Shown here: piece after piece, positions 1 to 5,841 of the stretch
Layout of the letters: each line of letters starts with the position of its first letter
How positions within the stretch are numbered: position 1 is the first letter of the stretch
Assembly (NCBI GenBank): GCA_020442095.1
Contig: JAGRKY010000400.1
Coordinates: 1-7,163 of the forward strand
From: Bauldia sp.
GTDB taxonomy: Bacteria > Pseudomonadota > Alphaproteobacteria > Rhizobiales > Kaistiaceae
Direction of reading: 5' to 3'
Length of the DNA: 7,163 bases
Translations under genes and position numbers: made by a program
The notes under the pieces: generated by a model
What the model was told of the DNA's origin: nothing
What the model saw: only the letters and a program-made list of their open reading frames with translations
The model's database searches: none

Positions 1-884
1 TTGAACCAGATCGCGTCGACCACGCCCTCGACCGCCGAATCGAGGTCGGCATCGTCGAAGACGATGAAGGGGGACTTGCCGCCGAGCTCCAGCGTCAGCG
101 CCTTGCCGGAACCGGCCGACGCTTCGCGGATCTTGCGGCCGACCTCGGTCGAGCCGGTGAAGGCGAGCTTGTCGATGTCCGGGTGCCTGACGATCAGCTC
201 GCCGGTCGCGCCGTCGCCGGTGACGATGTTGACGACGCCCTTCGGCAGGCCGGCCATCCGGCAGATGTCGGCGAAGAGCAGCGCGGTCAGCGGCGTGAAC
301 TCCGCCGGCTTCAGCACCACCGTGTTGCCGAGCGCGATCGCCGGCGCAATCTTCCAGGCGAGCATCAGCAGCGGAAAGTTCCACGGGATGATCTGGCCGC
401 AGACGCCGACCGGCACCCGGTCCGGCATCTCCTGCGTCATCAGCTGCGCCCAGCCGGCATGGTGATAGAAGTGCCGCGCCACCAGCGGCACGTCGATGTC
501 GCGGGTCTCGCGGATCGGCTTGCCGTTGTCGATCGCCTCGATCACCGCGAAGAGTCGGCTGTGCTTCTGGATGAGACGGGCGATGGCGTAGAGATGGCGT
601 GCCCGCTGGTGTCCCGGCAGCGCCGCCCAGTGTCTCTGGGCGTGTCTCGCCGCCGCCACGGCGGCGTCCACGTCCGTCTCATTGGCCTGGGCGACCCTGG
701 CGAGCACCGCCCCGGTCGCCGGGTCGCGGGTCTCGAACCACTCCCCCGAGGCCGGCTGCCGCCATGCGCCGTCGATGAAAAGCCCTGTCCCGTCAGGATA
801 TTGCGCGAGCCAGGCCTTCGCCTCCGCGTCGCTTTCCGGCGCCGGGCCATAGTCGAGGTCGTCGAGGATTTCAGCTACCGACAT
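1..884 (-). CDS. Aldehyde dehydrogenase, ALDH16-like (N-terminal 294 residues; runs off left edge)
   Basis: This is an NAD(P)-dependent aldehyde dehydrogenase that oxidises an aldehyde to its acid; acetaldehyde from the DeoC reaction is the likely substrate (inference). The ATG at 884 is preceded by GGGAAA seven bases upstream. Seen in the protein: the oxyanion Asn in IPWNFPL (N169), the cofactor-binding Lys in VLKPAEFTP (K192), the Rossmann-fold motif FTGSTEVGR (242-250) and the general-base Glu in LELGGKSP (E266). The catalytic Cys lies about 35 residues further on, beyond the window, so activity cannot be confirmed. The N-terminus (EILDDLDYGPAPES) and the stretches GKPIRETRDIDV and DLDSAVEGVVDAIW resemble human ALDH16A1 as I remember it. 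A full ALDH16 would be about 780-800 residues with a second ALDH-like domain, whereas a plain ALDH would be about 500; the window cannot decide. The gene starts 14 nt after the preceding small gene, so it is probably in the deoC operon. Confidence 0.93.
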   Translation of the reverse strand, partial: MSVAEILDDLDYGPAPESDAEAKAWLAQYPDGTGLFIDGAWRQPASGEWFETRDPATGAVLARVAQANETDVDAAVAAARHAQRHWAALPGHQRARHLYAIARLIQKHSRLFAVIEAIDNGKPIRETRDIDVPLVARHFYHHAGWAQLMTQEMPDRVPVGVCGQIIPWNFPLLMLAWKIAPAIALGNTVVLKPAEFTPLTALLFADICRMAGLPKGVVNIVTGDGATGELIVRHPDIDKLAFTGSTEVGRKIREASAGSGKALTLELGGKSPFIVFDDADLDSAVEGVVDAIWF

Positions 885-898
885 GAAAGCATTTCCCG

Positions 899-1363
899 TT
901 AGTTTTCAGCATCTTCCAGCCGCCCTATGGCGGCGGCGATGACCTGCCTTACCGTTTCGTCAGCCTCGCTGCCGAGCCGTTCCCGCAAGGGCGAAAGCGC
1001 AGGCGTACCGTGGCTTTCGAGGCCGATCACGACCCACATCCGCGCATCGGCGTCGGGGCTCGCGAAGCCCTTCGCCACCTCCCCGAGGAGCGCCGGGTCG
1101 AGCTGCCCGAGGATGTCGCCATACATCTTCTGCACCCGCCATATGTCGTCGGACGAATCGCCGTCCCACTCCGGCAGCGCGCGTCTCTCCTCGGCCAGCT
1201 TTTCGAGTTCCGCAACGATTTCCGCCACTTCCGCCGGGCCGCATCGCACCGCCACCCCGGTAAGCCGCGCCTCGGGAATCGCCTCCCACGGGTCGAGCCC
1301 CTCGGCCGCCTCGACGATGAGCTGCCGGATCCGCGGCGTCTCCTCCGCCATGGTCGCGGCCAT
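899..1363 (-). CDS. Uncharacterised 154-aa alpha-helical (HEAT-like?) protein in the deoC operon
   Basis: I do not recognise this protein. It is acidic, Ala/Glu/Leu-rich and predicted by eye to be all-helical, with no signal peptide or membrane segment, so it is probably cytoplasmic. The second half (about residues 88-150) falls into paired helices: DPALLGEVAKGF, then DADARMWVVIGL, then a segment with TPALSPLRERL, then DETVRQVIAAAIGRL. This spacing and the Asp-x-Asp-x-Arg-type turn recall HEAT or PBS-lyase repeats, which are usually protein-binding scaffolds. No catalytic motif is visible. The ATG at 1363 overlaps the deoC stop codon by one base (TGATG), implying translational coupling. An in-frame GTG lies immediately upstream at 1366 and another ATG at 1351, so the exact start is uncertain by a few residues. 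Its place between deoC and the aldehyde dehydrogenase suggests a role tied to these enzymes, but that is inference. Confidence 0.8.
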   Translation of the reverse strand: MAATMAEETPRIRQLIVEAAEGLDPWEAIPEARLTGVAVRCGPAEVAEIVAELEKLAEERRALPEWDGDSSDDIWRVQKMYGDILGQLDPALLGEVAKGFASPDADARMWVVIGLESHGTPALSPLRERLGSEADETVRQVIAAAIGRLEDAEN

Positions 1364-2379
1364 CACGCCATCGCATGATGGTCGAAGGACGCGTAGCGCC
1401 CGGTGACGAAATACTCGAGCTGGCGCTCGATATCGGCGAGCAGCGACGAGGCCCCGAAGCGAAACAGCGCCGGCTGCAGCCAGTCGTTGCCGAGCTCCTC
1501 CTTCATCAGGAACTGGAAGGCCATGGCGTCCTTGGCGGTCGAGATGCCGCCCGCCGGCTTGAAGCCGACGACATGCCCGGTCGCCTCGCGATAGGCGCGG
1601 ATGGCGCGCACCATGACCAGCGCCACCGGCAGCGTCGCGTTGACGCCCTCCTTGCCGGTCGAGGTCTTGATGAAGTCGCTGCCGGCCTGCATCGCGACGA
1701 CCGAGGCGCGCCCGACATTGCGGAGCGTCCTGAGGTCGCCGGTGGCGAGGATCGACTTCATATGCGCCGGGCCGCAGGCCTTCTTGAAGGCCTTCACCTC
1801 GTCATAGAGCGCCTGCCAGTTGCCGTTCAGCACATGCTCGCGGGTGATGACGATGTCGATCTCCCGCGCCCCCGCCGCGACCGAGGCCTCGATCTCGGCG
1901 AGCCGCGTCTCGAAGGGCGCGAGCCCCGCCGGAAATCCGGTCGAGACCGCCGCCACCGGAATCCCGGAACCCTCCAGCGCCTCGACAGCCGTCGCGACGA
2001 AGCGATGGTAGACGCAGACCGCGGCGACCGTGATCGGCCGATCGCCGAGGCCGAGCGCATCCTGGAGATCGGAGCGCAGCGGCTGCCGCGCCTTGGCGCA
2101 GAGGCGGCGCACCCTTCCCTCGGTATCGTCGCCGGACAGCGTCGTCAGGTCGATGCACTGGATCGCCTTGACCAGCCACGCCGCCTGCCACTCCTTCTTC
2201 ACCGTACGGCGCGTCGGCAGCGTCGCGGTGCGGCGCTGGATCGCCGAAAGGTTGGCGCGGACCGCGCGGACCTGTTCGAGGTCGAGGGGAATGCCGGGAT
2301 TGTCGGGATGGAGCTCCGGACGGGCATTCGGCAGGTGGTGGACGGAGGCGCTTTCGCGCGGTGATGCGGGTGCGGACAT
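1363..2379 (-). CDS. deoC: Deoxyribose-phosphate aldolase (DERA), long animal-type form
   Basis: DeoC cleaves 2-deoxy-D-ribose-5-phosphate to D-glyceraldehyde-3-phosphate and acetaldehyde, using a Schiff-base lysine in a TIM barrel; it is a cytoplasmic enzyme of deoxynucleoside catabolism. The protein has 338 residues. Seen: the Schiff-base Lys in SDFIKTSTGKE (K238), the proton-relay Lys in GFKPAGGIS (K274) and the conserved Asp in REIDIVI (D175). The stretches VKKEWQAAWLVKAIQCIDLT and LSGDDTEGRVRRLCAKA and the ending VTGRYASFDHHAMA match human DERA closely as I remember it, while E. coli DeoC is shorter (259 aa) and more distant. The reading frame stays open far upstream, but the ATG at 2379 is chosen because it has GGTAAG just upstream and gives the family length; the upstream extension is antisense to a real gene. 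It heads an operon with the small gene at 899-1363 and the aldehyde dehydrogenase. Confidence 0.97.
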   Translation of the reverse strand: MSAPASPRESASVHHLPNARPELHPDNPGIPLDLEQVRAVRANLSAIQRRTATLPTRRTVKKEWQAAWLVKAIQCIDLTTLSGDDTEGRVRRLCAKARQPLRSDLQDALGLGDRPITVAAVCVYHRFVATAVEALEGSGIPVAAVSTGFPAGLAPFETRLAEIEASVAAGAREIDIVITREHVLNGNWQALYDEVKAFKKACGPAHMKSILATGDLRTLRNVGRASVVAMQAGSDFIKTSTGKEGVNATLPVALVMVRAIRAYREATGHVVGFKPAGGISTAKDAMAFQFLMKEELGNDWLQPALFRFGASSLLADIERQLEYFVTGRYASFDHHAMA

Positions 2380-2493
2380 ATCGCTTACCGGTCGGCTTCG
2401 TTCGTTCGGGCGAGGAAACTTCCGCCGTCTTAGCATCTTCTCGCCGGTGTGACGCCATGTTTCGACCCGCCAACCCGATCTCCACCAACAAAC

Positions 2494-2509
2494 TGGCACC
2501 GGAATGGCC
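2494..2509 (+). promoter_or_regulatory. Candidate sigma-54 (-24/-12) promoter element
   Basis: The sequence TGGCACCGGAATGGCC has a perfect TGGCAC -24 half. The -12 half, TGGCC, keeps the key GC at the correct spacing but deviates from TTGCA at two positions. It would start transcription about 80 bases upstream of the dehydrogenase ATG. In DNA this GC-rich such matches arise by chance, and no enhancer-binding regulator gene is visible in the window, so this is only a candidate. Confidence 0.25.
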
Positions 2510-2570
2510 CTTCGCGGTAGGATCGGCGAACGTTTTCGCTCCCGCACCCCCATTGCGCGCCGGTTCCGGC

Positions 2571-2600
2571 GGCTTTTCACACCTGAACGGAGGCTTTTCA
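2571..2600 (+). repeat. 9-bp direct repeat, 21-bp period, spanning the dehydrogenase ribosome-binding region
   Basis: GGCTTTTCA occurs at 2571-2579 and again at 2592-2600, with the second copy ending on the A of the start codon. The 21-bp spacing is two helical turns, which would put both copies on the same face of the DNA, as expected for tandem binding of a regulator. It could equally be a chance or duplication remnant. Confidence 0.45.
2589..2593 (+). promoter_or_regulatory. Ribosome binding site that fixes the dehydrogenase start
   Basis: GGAGG lies six bases before the ATG at 2600. This selects that ATG over in-frame upstream starts such as 2504, whose product would carry a 32-residue extension before the nucleotide-binding fold. 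Confidence 0.85.
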
Positions 2601-3466
2601 TGCAACGCATCGCCGTCCTCGGCCTCGGCATCATGGGCGCCGGCATGGCGTCCAACTGGCTCGACAAGGGCTTCACCGTCTCCGTGTGGAACCGCAGCCG
2701 GGCGAGGGCCGAGCCCTTCGCGGCAAAAGGCGCGCGGGTCGCCGGCACGCCGCGCGAGGCCGCGGAAGGCGCCGAGCTGATCGTGGCAATGGTCTCCGAC
2801 GACGAGGCGTCGCGTTCCGTATGGCTCGGGCCGGATGGCGCGCTGGCCGGCGCCGAAGCCGGGGCGATCGCAGCCGAATCGAGCACGCTGTCGCCCGGCT
2901 GGATCCGCGAGCTGGCCGCGGCAACCGGGGAGAAGGGATTGTCCTTCCTCGACATGCCGGTCGGCGGCAGCCGCGACGCCGCCGAAAGCGGCAATCTCGT
3001 CCTCTTCGTCGGCGGCGACGATGCAACGCTGGAGCGTGCGCGGCCTGCTTTGGCCGCGATCAGCAATACTATCCACCACCTCGGCGGCACCGCGGCGGGC
3101 GCGACATGGAAGCTGATCAACAACATGATGGGGGCTGCGCAGATCACCGCCGCCGCGGAGGGTCTGGCGCTGGCCGAGAAGCTCGGCCTCGACCGGCGGC
3201 AGGTTGCGGCAATCAATGCGACAGCCGGCACCTCCAGTCCCATCGTCAAGATGAAGATGCCGCGGATCGCCGAGCTCGATTTCGCCGACCCGGATTTCTC
3301 CCTCGGCAACATGACCAAGGACATTCGCTACGCGATGGCGCTGGCGGCCGAGAAGGGCATGGTGCCGGAAACCGGCAAGGCCGCCCTGAAACGCTATGAG
3401 CAGGCAATGGCGGAGGGCCTTGGCGGAAACGACGTCGCGGCCGTCTATCAAACAGTCGACCGCTAG
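2600..3466 (+). CDS. NAD(P)-dependent beta-hydroxyacid dehydrogenase (3-hydroxyisobutyrate / gamma-hydroxybutyrate dehydrogenase family)
   Basis: This 288-residue cytoplasmic oxidoreductase interconverts a beta-hydroxyacid (or a related short hydroxyacid) and its oxo form. Seen in order: the N-terminal Rossmann motif GLGIMG (8-13); WNRS (30-33) after the second strand, where the Asn-Arg pair usually indicates NADPH preference; the substrate-binding loop DMPVGGSRDAAESGNL (118-133); the catalytic Lys in TWKLINNMM (K171) with N175 four residues on; and the C-terminal TKDIRYAMALA (239-249), which contributes the conserved Lys-Asp. Length is normal for the family. The loop reads PVGGS where most members have PVSGG, which is closer to the gamma-hydroxybutyrate/succinic-semialdehyde and glyoxylate reductase branch than to valine-pathway MmsB. 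The substrate is therefore not assigned. The gene is transcribed divergently from the deoC operon, so a link to deoxyribose use is possible but unproven. Confidence 0.93.
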   Translation: MQRIAVLGLGIMGAGMASNWLDKGFTVSVWNRSRARAEPFAAKGARVAGTPREAAEGAELIVAMVSDDEASRSVWLGPDGALAGAEAGAIAAESSTLSPGWIRELAAATGEKGLSFLDMPVGGSRDAAESGNLVLFVGGDDATLERARPALAAISNTIHHLGGTAAGATWKLINNMMGAAQITAAAEGLALAEKLGLDRRQVAAINATAGTSSPIVKMKMPRIAELDFADPDFSLGNMTKDIRYAMALAAEKGMVPETGKAALKRYEQAMAEGLGGNDVAAVYQTVDR

Positions 3467-3589
3467 CGCCCGCACGGGCCGCGGTATGCGGCAGACTTTC
3501 CGTATCGGCCACCGAGCGAAGTGGTATATTCGCCGCGCACCGGGCCGGCATTGGCGCCAACCGGCGCCCCGGCAGGGAGGATGATCTGA
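3467..3589 (+). promoter_or_regulatory. Intergenic gap with a candidate promoter for the lipoprotein-transpeptidase-binding protein operon
   Basis: This 123-nt gap has no gene. Its one AT-rich spot is TATATT at 3525-3530, a plausible -10 box about 60 bases before the lipoprotein ATG. I see no good -35 hexamer at 16-18 bp spacing, so the promoter call rests on the -10 box and on position. GGAGG at 3576-3580, nine bases before the ATG, is the ribosome binding site. Just after the dehydrogenase stop, GCCC/GGGC (3468-3479) can form a 4-bp stem, but no T-run follows, so I do not call a terminator. Confidence 0.35.
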
Positions 3590-4129
3590 ATGGAAGGACA
3601 GCCGCTTTCGAGCGCCTCCCCGGAAGGCCGATCCCCGGAGGCGGCGAGGTCCCGCCGCCCCCGATTCCTGCCGACGTTCGCCGCCATCCTGCTCGCCGGC
3701 GGACTCGCCGCCTGCAACACCACCGGGAATCTCGGCGTCGAACAGCCTGCCGTGGTGACGGTTGCCGCGCCGCCGACCACCGTCCCGGTGCTCGAGCTGG
3801 TTGGCAACTGGGGCTTCGCCTCCTACCACGAGGAGAAGGACCGCACCCGCACCCAGGCGGAAGCCAAGTCCGCCTGCAGCAATCCCTACAAGATCACGCA
3901 GGGTCCGGGCGGCGGTGTCATGATGTACCTCGCCGACCAGAACAAGCCTTCGGAGGTCTTCGTCAAGCAGACGCCCGACGGCCGCAGTTTCATCGGCCCG
4001 CGCGGCGCCCCCGGCATGCCGCAGGACCGAGTCGTCACATTTTACGAGGGCGGCGTCCTGATTACCGTCTGGCTCGATAAGAGCGCGCAGGAGCGCTACG
4101 GTACGATGGTATTCGTCAAGTGTTCGTGA
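3590..4129 (+). CDS. Uncharacterised outer-membrane lipoprotein, 179 aa
   Basis: The function is unknown. A basic N-terminal region (RSRRPRF) and a hydrophobic stretch (about residues 27-41) end in the lipobox LAAC, making C42 the lipidated residue. The following Asn, rather than Asp, does not signal inner-membrane retention, so outer-membrane anchoring is expected. The leader is long (41 residues), but the ATG at 3590 has a good GGAGG and I see no better start. After a Pro/Val/Thr-rich linker (about 50-68) comes a compact domain (about 69-179) that begins LVGNWGFASYHEEKDRTR and ends YGTMVFVKCS. It holds just two cysteines, C96 and C178, which could form a disulfide in the periplasm. The G-x-W opening and strand-rich ending could suit a small beta-barrel such as a lipocalin or inhibitor fold, but this is speculative. 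I recall similar conserved lipoproteins in Rhizobiales. The next gene starts 26 nt downstream. Confidence 0.88.
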   Translation: MEGQPLSSASPEGRSPEAARSRRPRFLPTFAAILLAGGLAACNTTGNLGVEQPAVVTVAAPPTTVPVLELVGNWGFASYHEEKDRTRTQAEAKSACSNPYKITQGPGGGVMMYLADQNKPSEVFVKQTPDGRSFIGPRGAPGMPQDRVVTFYEGGVLITVWLDKSAQERYGTMVFVKCS

Positions 4130-4155
4130 GGGCGGCGTAACCACATGAGGAGACC

Positions 4156-4779
4156 ATGACGCGCAAGTTCATGACCATCCGGTCGGCCATCCTCGGCCTG
4201 GCCGTGGCGACGCTCGTCGCAGCGCCGTTCTTCGCCTCGCCGGGCGAAGCCAAGAGCCAGAAGGAGCTCGTCATCGACGAGCAGCCCGGCTATGTGCCGA
4301 CCCCGGAGGAGGAGATGCTGCCGGCGCAGTATCGCCCGCAACCGGTCTATTTCCGCACCAACGAGCCGCCCGGAACGATCATCATCCACACCGACGAGCG
4401 CTTCCTCTACCTCGTCCAGGGCAACGGCCAGGCGATCCGCTACGGCATCGGCGTCGGCCGCGACGGCTTCCAGTGGCAGGGCCTTCTGAAGATCTCGCGC
4501 AAGCAGGAATGGCCGGACTGGCGGCCGCCGCCGGAGATGATCCAGCGGCAGCCCTATCTCCCTCGCTTCATGGGCGGCGGCCCCGGCAATCCCCTCGGCG
4601 CGCGCGCCCTCTATCTCGGCGACACCGTCTATCGCATCCACGGCACCAACCAGCCCCGCACCATCGGCCACGCCGTGTCGTCGGGCTGCTTCCGCCTGGT
4701 CAACCGCGACGTCATCGATCTTTATTCGCGGGTGCCGGTCGGCACCAAGGTCGTCGTCATGCAATCGGCCAAGCTCTAG
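4156..4779 (+). CDS. Periplasmic L,D-transpeptidase (YkuD / ErfK-YbiS family)
   Basis: L,D-transpeptidases form 3-3 peptide cross-links in peptidoglycan, or link lipoproteins or beta-barrel proteins to it, by an acyl-enzyme on a catalytic cysteine. This protein has 207 residues with an N-terminal signal peptide (about 1-32, ending SPGEA). A Pro-rich stretch (43-72) leads into the YkuD domain (about 72-204). The diagnostic signature is complete: NPLGARALYL (145-154), IHGTN (161-165), then IGHAVSSGCFRLVNRD (170-185), with catalytic C178, H162 and R180. There is no lipobox and no peptidoglycan-binding domain, as is common for the short alphaproteobacterial paralogues. AGGAG sits three bases before the ATG, a short spacing; the next in-frame ATG (4171) has nothing suitable, so 4156 is kept. 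It lies 26 nt after the lipoprotein and 15 nt before the binding-protein gene, consistent with one transcript. Which cross-link it makes cannot be told from sequence. Confidence 0.96.
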   Translation: MTRKFMTIRSAILGLAVATLVAAPFFASPGEAKSQKELVIDEQPGYVPTPEEEMLPAQYRPQPVYFRTNEPPGTIIIHTDERFLYLVQGNGQAIRYGIGVGRDGFQWQGLLKISRKQEWPDWRPPPEMIQRQPYLPRFMGGGPGNPLGARALYLGDTVYRIHGTNQPRTIGHAVSSGCFRLVNRDVIDLYSRVPVGTKVVVMQSAKL

Positions 4780-4783
4780 GCCC

Positions 4784-4788
4784 GGGAG
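4784..4788 (+). promoter_or_regulatory. Ribosome binding site deciding the binding-protein start
   Basis: GGGAG lies six bases before the ATG at 4795 but only three before the adjacent in-frame GTG at 4792. The spacing favours the ATG. Confidence 0.7.
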
Positions 4789-4794
4789 ATCGTG

Positions 4795-5829
4795 ATGAAC
4801 CGCTTCGCAATCGGCAGCGCCGCCGCCAGCCTGCTGGCAGCGACCCTGCTCTCCGCCGGCCTCTCTGCCACCGCGGCCGCTGCCACGCTCGACGACGTCA
4901 AGGCGCGCGGCAAGCTCGTCTGCGGCGTCAACCAGGGCCTTCCCGGCTTCGGCGCCGAGGCCCCGGACGGCAAATGGACCGGCTTCGATGTCGATTTCTG
5001 CCGCGCCGTCGCGGCGGCGATCTTCGCCGACCCGGACAAGGTCGAGTATGTGCCGCTCTCGGCCTCGGAGCGCTTCAAGGCGCTCTCCGACGGCAACATC
5101 GACCTGCTCGCCCGCAATTCGACCTGGACGATGGGCCGCGAGACCGAACTCGGCCTGACCTTCGTCGGCGTCACCTATTACGACGGCCAGGGTTTCCTCC
5201 TGCCGCGGTCCGCCGGCGTCTTGTCGTCCTTCGAGCTTGACGGCTCCAGGGTCTGCGTCATTGGAGGCACGACCAGCGAGGCGAATCTCGCCGACTATTT
5301 CAACGCCAATAACATGAGCTATGAGGCGGTCCTCACCGACTCGCCGGAAGCGACGCTCGCCGCCTACAAGAAGGGCGACTGCAACGTCATCACCAGCGAC
5401 ATGTCGCAGCTCTATGCCGAGCGCCTCGAGCTCGACGATGCGGACGAGCATCTGGTGCTGGCCGACGCGATCTCGAAGGAGCCGCTCGGGCCGGTCGTCC
5501 GCCAGGACGACCCGAAATGGGCGACCCTGGTTCGCTGGGTCTATTTCGCGCTGCTCGATGCCGAGGAGCTCGGCATCGCCTCCGACACCATCGACGAGGC
5601 GCTTGCCTCCGCGAAGCCGGACGTTCGCCGGCTCGTCGGCACCGAAGGGAATTTCGGCGAGCAGATGGGCCTCTCCAACAGCTGGGCGGCCGATACGGTC
5701 CGTCTCGTCGGCAACTATGCGGAGATATACGAGCGCAATCTCGGAACCGGATCGCCGCTTGGCATCCCCCGCGGCATGAACCAGCTCTGGAACCGCGGCG
5801 GCCTGCAATACCCGCCGCCGATCCGCTGA
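4795..5829 (+). CDS. General L-amino-acid ABC transporter substrate-binding protein, AapJ-like
   Basis: This is a periplasmic solute-binding protein of family 3 that captures amino acids and delivers them to an ABC permease. It has 344 residues. A signal peptide (about 1-30, ending ATAAAA) precedes a mature N-terminus TLDDVKARGKLVCGVN. Family landmarks seen: GFDVDFCRAVAAAIF (63-77), the ligand-carboxylate Arg in ARNSTWTMGRET (R107), VTYYDGQGF (126-134), GGTTSEANLADYF (157-169), the ligand-amino Asp region ITSDMSQLYAERL (199-211) and the C-terminus GMNQLWNRGGLQYPPPIR. These, and the length, match rhizobial AapJ end to end as I remember it, so it is a full-length paralogue. In the classical aapJQMP operon the permease and ATPase genes follow directly; here the next gene is convergent modC, so this binding protein is an orphan that would need permeases encoded elsewhere. 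It is 15 nt downstream of the transpeptidase, so probably co-transcribed with it. Confidence 0.94.
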   Translation: MNRFAIGSAAASLLAATLLSAGLSATAAAATLDDVKARGKLVCGVNQGLPGFGAEAPDGKWTGFDVDFCRAVAAAIFADPDKVEYVPLSASERFKALSDGNIDLLARNSTWTMGRETELGLTFVGVTYYDGQGFLLPRSAGVLSSFELDGSRVCVIGGTTSEANLADYFNANNMSYEAVLTDSPEATLAAYKKGDCNVITSDMSQLYAERLELDDADEHLVLADAISKEPLGPVVRQDDPKWATLVRWVYFALLDAEELGIASDTIDEALASAKPDVRRLVGTEGNFGEQMGLSNSWAADTVRLVGNYAEIYERNLGTGSPLGIPRGMNQLWNRGGLQYPPPIR

Positions 5830-5841
5830 CCGGGCGAGAGC

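Larger units (their letters stand above)
2380..2599. promoter_or_regulatory. Divergent intergenic region between deoC and the beta-hydroxyacid dehydrogenase
   Basis: These 220 bases hold no convincing gene and must carry the start signals for both flanking divergent genes. It is slightly less GC-rich than the coding sequence around it. I see a sigma-54-like element and a direct repeat toward the dehydrogenase side (listed separately). I could not find a good sigma-70 -35/-10 pair facing deoC. No clear DeoR-, LacI- or GntR-type palindrome was recognised. Confidence 0.6.

Noticed and set aside
183..902. 239-codon open frame on the plus strand (and the 154-codon frame from position 1)
   Set aside because: Both are antisense to the aldehyde dehydrogenase, whose translated motifs are unmistakable.
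1375..2364. 329-codon open frame on the plus strand
   Set aside because: It is fully antisense to deoC, with an Arg/Asp/Leu-rich product typical of a shadow frame.
2380..3324. Upstream in-frame extension of deoC to about 653 codons
   Set aside because: The extension is low-complexity Ser/Ala/Pro sequence running antisense to the dehydrogenase gene; DERA similarity starts only after the ATG at 2379 and the family length fits 338 residues.
3468..3479. Possible terminator hairpin (GCCC-GCAC-GGGC) after the dehydrogenase stop
   Set aside because: The stem is only 4 bp, the loop is small and no T-tract follows; such stems are common by chance in this composition.
1802..4144. 780-codon open frame on the minus strand
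   Set aside because: It spans parts of three unrelated genes, in a different frame from deoC and antisense to the dehydrogenase and lipoprotein genes; it is a composition artefact.
4096..5808. 570-codon open frame on the minus strand
   Set aside because: It lies antisense to the transpeptidase and AapJ-like genes, whose motifs are complete. Its translation is Arg/Ala/Asp/Val-rich without recognisable motifs, as expected for the complementary frame of GC-rich coding DNA.
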